From Miltoncostaea sp036826475 (GTDB taxonomy: Bacteria > Actinomycetota > Thermoleophilia > Miltoncostaeales > Miltoncostaeaceae), in assembly GCA_036826475.1 (NCBI GenBank), contig DAISWG010000056.1, positions 1-24,821 of the forward strand: DNA of 24,821 nucleotides, written 5' to 3'. Made by a program: the position numbers and the translations under genes. Each line of letters begins with the position of its first letter. The first letter of the stretch is position 1. This document shows, piece after piece, positions 1 to 6,118 of the stretch. The notes under the pieces were generated by a model. That model was not told the origin of the DNA. It searched no databases and saw only the letters and a list, made by a program, of their open reading frames with translations.

Positions 1-358
1 GGTTGCGCAGCTCGTGGAGGCGGCGGATCCGCTGGGAGATGGTCCCCCAGTTGGTGAGCAGGCCACCGAGCCAGCGGTGCGAGACGTAGGGCATGCCCGC
101 GCGGACCGCGTTGGCCTGCACCGCGTCCTGCGACTGCTTCTTGGTGCCGACGAACAGCACGGTCCCGCCGCGCTGGGCGATGTCACGCACGACGTCGCAC
201 GCCTGCTCCAGCAGCACGATCGTCTGCTGCAGGTCGATGATGTAGATGCCGCCGCGCTCGCCGTAGATGTAGCGCTTCATCTTCGGGTTCCAGCGGCGCG
301 TCTGGTGCCCGAAGTGCACTCCGGACTCCAGCAGCTGCTTCATGGTGACGTTGGGCAC
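1..358 (-). CDS. rpsB: 30S ribosomal protein S2, N-terminal part (runs off the window)
   Basis: Structural protein of the small ribosomal subunit. About 119 residues are visible. They include the S2 hallmarks LLESGVHFGHQTRRWNPKM near the start, IYIIDLQQT, the GTKKQ segment, and SHRWLGGLLTNW. I chose the GTG at 356-358 because a Shine-Dalgarno AAGGAG (minus strand of 368-373) lies 9 nt upstream; a GTG three codons further up would overlap that site. The C-terminal half and any tsf gene lie to the left of the window. The 208-bp gap to the divergent VOC gene must hold the rpsB promoter and leader. Confidence 0.97.
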   Translation of the reverse strand, partial: MPNVTMKQLLESGVHFGHQTRRWNPKMKRYIYGERGGIYIIDLQQTIVLLEQACDVVRDIAQRGGTVLFVGTKKQSQDAVQANAVRAGMPYVSHRWLGGLLTNWGTISQRIRRLHELRN

Positions 359-566
359 GTCGGCCACTCCTTCTGCATGACGGTTTGGAGGGTGGTGCGC
401 CGGCGCCGTCCGATGGTTCCCGGACCTCGCGCATCCTGGACGCGCGAAAGCCCGGGCACCGCCATCGGGTGGGGTGCGCCGGGGAGGGGACATTGGGTCG
501 AACCGCGCGGATGTTAGCGCGCGTGGGAGGATCGGCCGGCCCGGATACGCGACCCGGAGGTCCCGG
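359..566. promoter_or_regulatory. Divergent intergenic region between rpsB and the VOC gene
   Basis: This 208-bp stretch should carry promoters for both directions. On the minus strand, TAACAT (plus 511-516) fits the TANNNT -10 pattern and would give rpsB a leader of about 145 nt, but no clear -35 is visible. On the plus strand, GGAGG at 556-560 is the ribosome site of the VOC gene. I did not recognise a defined S2 autoregulatory leader structure here, although a leader of this length would leave room for one. Confidence 0.35.
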
Positions 567-962
567 ATGCCCGTCCGTCAGCTGCGGCTCGTCGTCCTCG
601 CCGACGACTTCGACGCCGCCCTCGCCTTCTACCGCGACGTCCTCGGCATGCCCGAGGCCGACGCCGTCTCCTCCCCCGGCGGCCGGATCGCCATCCTCGA
701 CGCCGGCAGCGCCACCATCGAGCTCACGAACCTGGGGCACGGCGAGTACATCGACCGGGTCGAGGTGGGCCGCCGCGTCGCGGGCCACATCCGCGTCGCG
801 CTGGAGGTCGATGACGCCGCCGCGGCCACCGACGCCGCCCGCGCCGCGGGCGCGACCGTCATCGCCGAGCCCGTGGTGACCCCCTGGAACAGCCTGAACT
901 CGCGCCTGGAGGGCGAGGCCGGGCTCCAGCTCACCCTCTTCCAGGAGCTCGGGTCGCCATGA
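567..962 (+). CDS. VOC-family (glyoxalase/dioxygenase fold) protein
   Basis: A 131-residue protein with the two beta-alpha-beta-beta-beta modules of the vicinal oxygen chelate fold. It has an LRLVVLADDFDAALAFYRDV opening, the FYRDVLGMP turn, a second module around HIRVALEVDDAAAA, and a closing LTLFQEL strand. The ATG at 567 has GGAGG at 556-560. The usual first-strand metal-binding His is not obvious, so catalysis as a lyase is uncertain and the substrate cannot be assigned. Its stop overlaps the start of the NTF2-like gene (ATGA at 959-962), so the two are probably one transcript. Confidence 0.88.
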   Translation: MPVRQLRLVVLADDFDAALAFYRDVLGMPEADAVSSPGGRIAILDAGSATIELTNLGHGEYIDRVEVGRRVAGHIRVALEVDDAAAATDAARAAGATVIAEPVVTPWNSLNSRLEGEAGLQLTLFQELGSP

Positions 963-1336
963 CGGGGCCCGCGGTCACCACCGATGTGCTGCGGAGCTTC
1001 CTGGCGGCGTTCAACGCCCACGACCTGGACGCGATCATGGCCTTCTTCACCGAGGACTGCGTGTTCGAGATGCCGCGCGGCCCCGCCCCCGGCGGGCGGC
1101 GACTGGTGGGCCTGGAGGAGGTCCGCGAGGGCATCCGGTCCCGGCTCGAGGGGATCCCGGACGTGCGCTACGAGGACGACCGCCACTGGGTCTGCGGCGA
1201 CCGCGGCGTCTCGGAGTGGACGATCCGCGGCACCCTGCGCGGCGGCGAGCCCATCGAGGTGCGCGGCTGCGACCTCTTCGCGTTCTCGGGGGGCCGCATC
1301 AGCCGGAAGGACTCGTACTGGAAGATCGTGGACTGA
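959..1336 (+). CDS. SnoaL/NTF2-like polyketide-cyclase-fold protein
   Basis: A 125-residue single-domain NTF2-like protein. The pattern AFNAHDLDAIMAFFTEDCVF near the N-terminus, followed by LVGLEEVREGI and a C-terminal half ending in DLFAFSGGRISRKDSYWKI, is typical of SnoaL-like nuclear transport factor 2 family proteins. The family includes cyclases, isomerases and binding proteins, so the specific role is unknown. It starts inside the stop of the VOC gene (ATGA), implying translational coupling. It ends 26 bp before the first heptamer of the promoter at 1363, so the SARP-type promoter serves the next gene and not this one. Confidence 0.85.
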   Translation: MTGPAVTTDVLRSFLAAFNAHDLDAIMAFFTEDCVFEMPRGPAPGGRRLVGLEEVREGIRSRLEGIPDVRYEDDRHWVCGDRGVSEWTIRGTLRGGEPIEVRGCDLFAFSGGRISRKDSYWKIVD

Positions 1337-1362
1337 CGCATGCGCGGGCCGGGGGTGCCCGC

Positions 1363-1395
1363 GCCAACCACGCGCCAACGCCCGGGCGAGACGGT
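1363..1395 (+). promoter_or_regulatory. Putative SARP-type operator and weak -10 box for the 1429 gene
   Basis: Two heptamers, GCCAACC (1363-1369) and GCCAACG (1374-1380), start exactly 11 bp apart. After a 9-nt spacer comes GACGGT (1390-1395), a weak nAnnnT -10 box. Tandem heptamers with an 11-bp period just upstream of a poor -10 are the established architecture of SARP activator sites. The same arrangement occurs at 3393-3436 with identical distances to its start codon. The BTAD-regulator gene between the two sites is the obvious candidate binder; this is inference. Confidence 0.65.
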
Positions 1396-1428
1396 CCCGT
1401 CGTCGTCCAGCGATGACGGAGGAACGCC

Positions 1429-1593
1429 GTGACCACGCTGCTCACCATCCGCTGCGAATGCGGGCACCTCGTCTCCGGCGAGGGCGAGGAGCGACTGCTC
1501 GCCGCCGCCCGCGAACACATCGCGTCGCGGCATCCCGACCTCGTCGGCCGCCTCAGCGACGCCGACCTGCTCGCGCTGAGGGTCGACCCGTGA
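1429..1593 (+). CDS. Small DUF1059-like Cys/His protein (54 aa)
   Basis: The GTG at 1429 has a strong GGAGGA at 1418-1423. The protein begins TTLLTIRCECGHLVSGEG and has C9, C11, H30 and H35, followed by a hydrophobic tail (DADLLALRV). The CxC near the N-terminus and the helix with two spaced His residues resemble the DUF1059 family of small proteins described as predicted metal-binding. Metal binding here is inference. The same domain reappears at the N-terminus of the next gene, so the pair looks like a duplication. It is the first gene after a SARP-type promoter. Confidence 0.8.
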   Translation: MTTLLTIRCECGHLVSGEGEERLLAAAREHIASRHPDLVGRLSDADLLALRVDP

Positions 1594-1604
1594 CGCCTCC
1601 GGGG

Positions 1605-1622
1605 TAGGGTCGGCGTCGGAGG
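1605..1622 (+). promoter_or_regulatory. Possible internal promoter and ribosome site before the crotonase fusion
   Basis: TAGGGT at 1605-1610 matches the TAGNNT boxes seen before several starts in this window. GGAGG at 1618-1622 lies 4 nt before the GTG at 1627. If the box is used, the transcript would begin close to the ribosome site and the fusion could be expressed without the SARP promoter. Confidence 0.35.
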
Positions 1623-1626
1623 CTCG

Positions 1627-2604
1627 GTGACGAAGGCGATCTACTGCGACTGCGGGCTGATCTGCCGCGGCGACTCCGACGAGGAGCTGCTGCGCGCCGC
1701 CGAGGAGCACCTACGCCGGGAGCATCCGGCCCTGGCCGGGCGCGTCCGGGGCGACGACCTGCTCGCCATGGCGGTGGAGGTCGCGCCGGACCCGGTGGAG
1801 GATGACGCGTCCCCCAGCGCCGGCGTCCCCCTGGCGGTCGGGCGCGACGGACCGATCGCCTCCCTCGTGATGAACCGCCCGGCATCACGGAACGCCCTGT
1901 CCCTCGACCTGATGCGGACCCTCCGCCGCGAGCTGGACGCGATCGGCGCAGACCCGAGCGTGCGGGCGGTGGTGATCGGATCCGCGGGACCGGTCTTCTG
2001 CTCCGGGCACGACCTGCGCGAGCTCCACGGCGCCGACGAGGACGCCGCCCGGACCATCTTCCAGGCGGACACGGCGCTCATGCGGGCCATCCGCGAGCTG
2101 CCCCAGCCGGTCGTCGCCCGCGTCCAGGGCCCGGCGACCGCGGCCGGGTGCCATCTGGTGGCCGCATGCGACCTCGCCGTCGCCTCCCCGCAGGCGACGT
2201 TCGCCGTGCCGGGACCGGTGATGGGACTCGTCGGCGCGACGGCCATGGTGGAGGTCGCCCGCCTCATCGGGCGGCGCCGGGCGGGCCAGATGCTGCTGAG
2301 CGGCGCGCCGGTGTCCGCGTCCACGGCCCTCGACTGGGGGCTCGTCAACGCCGTCGTGCCGGCGCAGGAGCTCGCCACCGCGGCACGGGCGATCGCGTCG
2401 GGCGCCGCATCCGGGGCCCCCGGGGCGACGGCGCTGGCCAAGCGCGGCCTGCACGGGTCGCTGGAGGGGCCGATCGACGACGCGTACGAACGGGCGGTGG
2501 AACTGACGGTGCGCACCATCACCGGCGACGAGGCGCAGGAGGGGATCGGCGCGTTCCTGGCCAGGCGCCGGCCCACGTGGCGCGGGGGCGGGACCGGCCC
2601 CTAG
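1627..2604 (+). CDS. DUF1059-like domain fused to an ECHDC3-type crotonase-fold protein
   Basis: A 325-residue protein. Residues 1-50 repeat the preceding small protein (C7, C9, C13, H28, H33). A short acidic/proline linker leads to an enoyl-CoA hydratase/isomerase domain at about 70-320. That domain has the oxyanion-hole segments CSGHDL (125-130) and ATAAGC (170-175), CDLAVAS (181-187) and GLVNAVVP (238-245). The ATAAGCxLVAxCD pattern and the preceding SGHDL resemble the ECHDC3 clade. The positions that carry the two catalytic Glu residues in rat mitochondrial hydratase (Glu144 and Glu164) are His176 and Gly196, so ordinary hydration is unlikely. A CoA thioester ligand is still plausible. 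Its stop overlaps the stop of the convergent regulator gene. Confidence 0.9.
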   Translation: MTKAIYCDCGLICRGDSDEELLRAAEEHLRREHPALAGRVRGDDLLAMAVEVAPDPVEDDASPSAGVPLAVGRDGPIASLVMNRPASRNALSLDLMRTLRRELDAIGADPSVRAVVIGSAGPVFCSGHDLRELHGADEDAARTIFQADTALMRAIRELPQPVVARVQGPATAAGCHLVAACDLAVASPQATFAVPGPVMGLVGATAMVEVARLIGRRRAGQMLLSGAPVSASTALDWGLVNAVVPAQELATAARAIASGAASGAPGATALAKRGLHGSLEGPIDDAYERAVELTVRTITGDEAQEGIGAFLARRRPTWRGGGTGP

Positions 2605-3335
2605 GCGAGCAACCGCCGGTGCAGGCGCCGCAGCTCGGGTCCCGGAGCGGTGCCGAGCTCGTCGCGGAGGCGCAGCCGGAATCCCTCGAACGCGACGAGC
2701 GCCGCCGCGGGGTCCCCGGATGCCGCATGGACGTGCATCTGGAGGCCGACGGCGGACTCGTCCAGCGGACGCCGCTCGGCCAGCCGGCGGGCCGCCCGCT
2801 CGGCCGGGGCGAGCTCACGGCCGCCGAGCGCGAGTCCGCAGCCCACGATGCACCGTTCCGCGCGCTCCAGGATCCGGTCCAGCTCCCGGCGCCGCTCGTC
2901 GACCCACGGGTGGTCGTGGCCGATCAGGAACCCGCGGTCCGCGATCACCGCGGCGACCCGGGCCGGGCCCCACACCTCCCCCCAGTCGCCGGAGGCGGCG
3001 GCGCCCTCGGCCCGGTGGAGCGCCTCCTCCGCCGCCTCCACGTCGATCCAGGCGTCCTCGAGGTGCAGGCGCACCCGCTCTCGGCCGGCGACGGCGGCGG
3101 GCCCGAGCACCGTCCGCAGCTTCGACAGCAGGGCCCGCAGGGCGGCCCCCGCCGCCGGGGGCCGCCCGCGCGGCCACAGGACCTCCATCAGTGTCTCGCG
3201 CTCGATGGGACGCCGCCGGTTCGCGATGAGGAAGGCGAGGAGCAGCACGCCCTGCCGCCCGGGCAGCCGCCGCTCGCGGTGCTCCCCGCCGACGACGACG
3301 CCGACCGCGCCGCACAGGTGGATGCGGGTGTTCAT
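2601..3335 (-). CDS. SARP/BTAD-family transcriptional regulator (244 aa)
   Basis: An OmpR-like winged-helix DNA-binding domain occupies about 1-97: RLPGRQGVLLLAFLIANRRR, then RETLMEVLWP, then ALRALLSKLRTVLG. It is followed by a bacterial transcriptional activator domain at about 98-244, ending in ALVAFEGFRLRLRDELGTAP and PELRRLH. The size matches small SARPs without extra NB-ARC or TPR modules. I chose the ATG at 3333-3335 because upstream in-frame codons run into the promoter. TAGGGT on the minus strand (plus 3347-3352) would start transcription about 4-5 nt before the ATG. It ends convergently with the crotonase fusion and is divergent from the 52-aa gene. Its expected binding motif occurs on both sides of it. 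Confidence 0.88.
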   Translation of the reverse strand: MNTRIHLCGAVGVVVGGEHRERRLPGRQGVLLLAFLIANRRRPIERETLMEVLWPRGRPPAAGAALRALLSKLRTVLGPAAVAGRERVRLHLEDAWIDVEAAEEALHRAEGAAASGDWGEVWGPARVAAVIADRGFLIGHDHPWVDERRRELDRILERAERCIVGCGLALGGRELAPAERAARRLAERRPLDESAVGLQMHVHAASGDPAAALVAFEGFRLRLRDELGTAPGPELRRLHRRLLA

Positions 3336-3346
3336 CCGACACCGCG

Positions 3347-3352
3347 ACCCTA
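3347..3352 (-). promoter_or_regulatory. -10 box of the SARP regulator gene
   Basis: The minus strand reads TAGGGT, 11 nt before the ATG at 3335. With a normal +1 position the 5' leader would be only about 4 nt, so translation would be nearly leaderless; no Shine-Dalgarno is visible. The LysR gene at 23809 has the same 11-nt arrangement. Confidence 0.5.
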
Positions 3353-3392
3353 GGCCCGGCCGCCCGGCCGCGCCAGTCCGACGAGCGTCCGC

Positions 3393-3436
3393 TCCAACGT
3401 CCCTCCAACGCCCGCCCAACGGCGCGGCTCCAGGGT
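3393..3436 (+). promoter_or_regulatory. SARP-type operator: three 11-bp-periodic heptamers plus weak -10
   Basis: TCCAACG (3393-3399), TCCAACG (3404-3410) and CCCAACG (3415-3421) start exactly 11 bp apart. After 9 nt comes CAGGGT (3431-3436), a weak -10. The last heptamer ends 48 nt before the ATG at 3470, the same distance as at the 1363-1380 site and its GTG. The promoter reads away from the regulator gene. The site also lies 41-69 bp upstream of the regulator's own -10, so autoregulation is possible. Confidence 0.72.
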
Positions 3437-3469
3437 GGGCGGGCACCGTCCACCCTCGGGAGGACACGG

Positions 3470-3628
3470 ATGGAACCCGCACGACCTGGGCGGTCGACGG
3501 CGCCCGTCACCGCCGATCCCCGCATCGACCCCGTCTGGGATGCGTCGCCGCTGCCGGGCGACACCGCTCCGCGCGACGCCGGCTCCGACCGGCGCGCGTG
3601 GGCGGCGGACTACGACGAGATCGAGTAG
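3470..3628 (+). CDS. Small acidic-tailed protein (52 aa), unknown function
   Basis: An ATG at 3470 preceded by GGGAGGA (3458-3464). The predicted peptide is rich in Pro, Asp and Arg, with no Cys and no membrane segment. It contains IDPVWDASPLPG and ends in RRAWAADYDEIE. I do not recognise a family. It is called as a gene because of its strong ribosome site, a promoter with the same geometry as that of the DUF1059-like gene, and an ORF that ends cleanly 3 bp before the convergent Ddn-type gene. It looks intrinsically disordered; a role as a small partner protein is only a guess. Confidence 0.62.
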   Translation: MEPARPGRSTAPVTADPRIDPVWDASPLPGDTAPRDAGSDRRAWAADYDEIE

Positions 3629-3631
3629 CCC

Positions 3632-4090
3632 TCAGGGACCGGGCCGGGGCTCCAGGACGACGACGGCGGTCGCCCGCGAGCGGCGGGCGGCGTAATCGTC
3701 GAGCCCCTCGTCCACCTCGGCCCAGCGGGCCCACAGGCGCGCGCGCTCCTCGCCGGCGGCGGCACGGGCGTGGACGTCCCGCGGCCCGCCGGGGAGCATC
3801 ACCGTCACGTCCGGGTCGGCCTGGAGGTTGAGCCACCACGCGGGCTCCGGGTCGGCCCAGCCGTTCATCGCCAGGGCCGTCAGGTTCGGGCCGTCCTCCA
3901 GGTAGGCGATGATCGCCACCCGGGTGCGCCCGGTGCGCCGTCCGCGGGTGGTGATGCGCATCGTGCCCCACCGCGTGTCGCGGGCGCGCCACAGGCCGAA
4001 CCGGCCGCCGGTGACGCGATACACGAACCGGTGCCCCACCCAGAACGACCGGATGAACCAGCGCGGCGGGAGCCGGCGGCGGCGGCTCAC
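3632..4090 (-). CDS. F420H2-dependent, Ddn-type nitroreductase/quinone reductase-family protein
   Basis: A 152-residue protein with the split-barrel pattern of the deazaflavin (F420)-dependent nitroreductase family: FVYRVTGGRFGLW, then TTRGRRTGRTRVAIIAYLED, NLTALAMNGWADPEPAWWLN, and a C-terminal ARLWARWAEVDEGLDDYAAR segment. The family reduces quinones or nitro compounds with F420H2 at the membrane; the exact substrate is unknown. The basic N-terminus (SRRRRLPPRW) could favour membrane contact. The GTG start overlaps the rluD stop (GTGA at 4087-4090), making it the last gene of the lspA-rluD run. Confidence 0.9.
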   Translation of the reverse strand: MSRRRRLPPRWFIRSFWVGHRFVYRVTGGRFGLWRARDTRWGTMRITTRGRRTGRTRVAIIAYLEDGPNLTALAMNGWADPEPAWWLNLQADPDVTVMLPGGPRDVHARAAAGEERARLWARWAEVDEGLDDYAARRSRATAVVVLEPRPGP

Positions 4091-5025
4091 GCCATCCTCC
4101 GCGCGCGGCCCAGCGCGAGCTCCAGGTCGTGCGGCAGGGGGCTCGTCACGTCGATCTCCTCCCCCGTCTCCGGGTGCGGGAACGCCAGGCGGGCGGCGTG
4201 GAGGAACTGGCGCTCGAGGCCCAGGGCCTCCTCCCGGCGACCGTACACCCGGTCGCCCACCACCGGGTGGCCCACCGACTCCAGGTGAACCCGGATCTGG
4301 TGGGTACGGCCGGTCTCGAGGCGCGCCTCCACCAGGCTGAACCGGCCGAGGGCCTCCAGGCGGCGCAGATGGGTCACCGCGTCGCGGCCCTCCTCCAGGT
4401 CGATCGCCTGGCGGGTCCGCACGCGGCGGTCGCGCCCGATGGGACGGTCGATGGTGAGCGCCGGCGGGAACGCACCGTGGACGAGGGCCAGGTACTCGCG
4501 GCGGATCTCCCGGTCGCGAAGCAGCCGCTGGAGGCGCCGGTGGGCCCGCTCCGAGCGGGCGACCACCAGCAGGCCGCTCGTGTCGCGGTCCAGGCGGTGG
4601 ACGATCCCCGGCCGGGTGGGGTCGGCGCCGCCGGCGACGGCGTGCGCGAGGAGCCCGTGGACCAGCGTCCCCTCCCGGTGCCCGGCGCTCGGGTGGGTCA
4701 CCACCCCCGCCGGCTTGTCGACCACGATCAGGTCGGCGTCCTCGTAGGCGATCCGGAAGGGGACCGACGCCTCGGGCACCAGCTCCGACACGGGCGGCGC
4801 CATCGGGCGGACCTCGATCATCTCGCCGGCCGCCAGCCTGTGGCGCTTCGGCCGCGGGGCCCCGTCCACCAGCACGCGGCCCGCGTCGATCAGTCGCTGC
4901 GCCTCCGCGCGGCTGCCGACCTCCTCCATCGCGCCCACGGCCGCGTCGAGCCGCATCCCGGCGCGCTCCGCGCCCGCGGCCGCGCGCACCGCAGGCGGGT
5001 CGTCAGTCAGGCTCCTCGGCCTCAC
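4087..5025 (-). CDS. rluD: RluD-type 23S rRNA pseudouridine synthase
   Basis: Predicted to convert uridines of 23S rRNA helix 69 to pseudouridine. An S4 RNA-binding domain (about 24-75, with RAEAQRLIDAGRVLVDG) precedes the RluA-type catalytic domain. The signature HRLDRDTSG (143-151) contains the catalytic Asp146, and RTHQIRVHL marks the C-terminal part. The start is uncertain. The GTG at 5025 gives 312 residues and a 23-nt overlap with lspA. A second GTG at 4989 gives 300 residues and is more typical in length. Neither has a clear ribosome site, though GAGGAG lies just before the lspA stop. RluA/RluC-type relatives share these motifs, so the exact uridine is inferred. Confidence 0.93.
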   Translation of the reverse strand: MRPRSLTDDPPAVRAAAGAERAGMRLDAAVGAMEEVGSRAEAQRLIDAGRVLVDGAPRPKRHRLAAGEMIEVRPMAPPVSELVPEASVPFRIAYEDADLIVVDKPAGVVTHPSAGHREGTLVHGLLAHAVAGGADPTRPGIVHRLDRDTSGLLVVARSERAHRRLQRLLRDREIRREYLALVHGAFPPALTIDRPIGRDRRVRTRQAIDLEEGRDAVTHLRRLEALGRFSLVEARLETGRTHQIRVHLESVGHPVVGDRVYGRREEALGLERQFLHAARLAFPHPETGEEIDVTSPLPHDLELALGRARRMA

Positions 5026-5533
5026 GGTCGTCGGCCATCAGGCCCAGCACGATGAGCACGGCACCGACCGTGATGCCGCAGTCGGCCACGTTGAACGCCG
5101 GCCAGCGGGCGAGATCGATGAAGTCGGTCACCGCGCCGTGGGCGAGGCGGTCGATGAGGTTCCCCAGGCTCCCCCCCACCAGGAGCCCGGCGCCCGCCGC
5201 CACCATCGGGTTGCGCGACACCAGCCCCGCCAGGGCGATCGCGATCGCCGACAGCGCCACCACCGTGAGCACGGCGATGGCCTCCTGCCTGCCCGGGAAC
5301 AGGCCGAACGCGATGCCCTCGTTGTTGACCCGCGAGATCGAGAACCACGAGGTCACCTCGCGGCGCTCGCGCAGGTCCAGCTGCCCGCGGATGATCGCCT
5401 TGGTGATCTGGTCGAGCACCACCACCAGCAGCGCGAGGGCGCCGAACAGGTACCACCGGGCCTTCGTCTGACGGCGGTGCCGGCGCGCGATGGCGTCGGC
5501 CACGGCCTCCCGGGTGCTCGGGGGCGCGCTCAC
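5003..5533 (-). CDS. lspA: Lipoprotein signal peptidase (signal peptidase II)
   Basis: A 176-residue inner-membrane aspartyl protease that cleaves signal peptides of lipid-modified prolipoproteins. Hydrophobic segments lie at about 27-47, 84-105, 110-124 and 150-166. The catalytic dyad is visible as Asp128 in GSLGNLIDRL and Asp151 in FNVADCGI; RVNNEGIAFGLF (69-79) is the other conserved block. The first 26 residues are a charged cytosolic extension. The GTG start overlaps the DUF167 stop (GTGA at 5530-5533), and rluD follows, an arrangement common in many bacteria. Confidence 0.96.
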   Translation of the reverse strand: MSAPPSTREAVADAIARRHRRQTKARWYLFGALALLVVVLDQITKAIIRGQLDLRERREVTSWFSISRVNNEGIAFGLFPGRQEAIAVLTVVALSAIAIALAGLVSRNPMVAAGAGLLVGGSLGNLIDRLAHGAVTDFIDLARWPAFNVADCGITVGAVLIVLGLMADDREAEEPD

Positions 5534-5805
5534 CGCTCCCCCACGTCGATCGCGGCGGCCAGCCGGGCGGCCACCTCGGCGGGCGGGCCGTCCACCTCGA
5601 TCAGCTTCCGCGCCCCGGACGACCCGCGCCGCAGGCGCACCGCCGACGGCCGCACCCCGGCCGCGCCCGCCAGGTAGCCGCACAGGGCGGCGTTCGACTG
5701 CCCCTGGTGCGGCGGCGCCGCGATCTGCACCCGCAGCGCGCCGTCCTGCACGCCCACCGCCCGCGTCGCCCGCGAGCGGGGCACGGCCTTCACCGCGACG
5801 GTCAC
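5530..5805 (-). CDS. DUF167/YggU-family protein
   Basis: A small conserved protein with VAVKAVPRSRATRAV and ALRVQIAAPPHQGQSNAAL, the typical DUF167 blocks, ending in EVAARLAAAID. Function is unknown; the gene usually sits beside yggT. The first standard start codon is the GTG at 5805, giving 91 residues. However, the reading frame continues upstream as PWITLRDDG, which matches the usual first strand of this family. The true start may be a CTG at 5845-5847 overlapping the yggT stop (CTGA), giving about 105 residues. Confidence 0.85.
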   Translation of the reverse strand: MTVAVKAVPRSRATRAVGVQDGALRVQIAAPPHQGQSNAALCGYLAGAAGVRPSAVRLRRGSSGARKLIEVDGPPAEVAARLAAAIDVGER

Positions 5806-5843
5806 GCCGTCGTCGCGGAGGGTGATCCACGGGGGCAGGGTGC

Positions 5844-6116
5844 TCAGAAGCTGTCCAGGAGCGAGAGGACCAGGCTACGCAGGATGTACAGCACGATGAT
5901 GGCGAGGATCGGCGACAGGTCGAACATCCCGAGGGGCGGGATGAGGCGCCGGAAGAAGTTGAGGAACCAGTCGGTGCTCTGGTGGCAGAAGTCCCAGAAC
6001 GCCCGCGCCGGCCGCGACGACGGCGCCATCGGGGAGAACGACAGCAGGATCCGGATGAAGATGATCAGGATGAAGACCGTGAACAGGGCGGAGACGTAGG
6101 TCTCGACGTGGTCCAC
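5844..6116 (-). CDS. YggT-family membrane protein
   Basis: A 90-residue protein with two hydrophobic segments: about 8-28 (ALFTVFILIIFIRILLSF) and about 66-86 (LSPILAIIVLYILRSLVLSL). They are separated by a loop containing STDWFLNFFRRLIPPLG, the usual YggT block. Family members in actinobacteria lie between sepF and divIVA and are linked to cell-envelope or division functions without a defined biochemical role. The GTG at 6116 has GGAGGG (minus strand of 6125-6130) 8 nt upstream and starts 2 nt after the proC stop. Confidence 0.9.
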   Translation of the reverse strand: MDHVETYVSALFTVFILIIFIRILLSFSPMAPSSRPARAFWDFCHQSTDWFLNFFRRLIPPLGMFDLSPILAIIVLYILRSLVLSLLDSF

Positions 6117-6118
6117 CC

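Noticed and set aside
2148..3353. A 401-codon plus-strand ORF across the crotonase end and the regulator gene
   Set aside because: It is an antisense/frame-shifted shadow in high-GC DNA. It is Arg/Gly/Pro-rich, has no motif, and covers two recognised genes.
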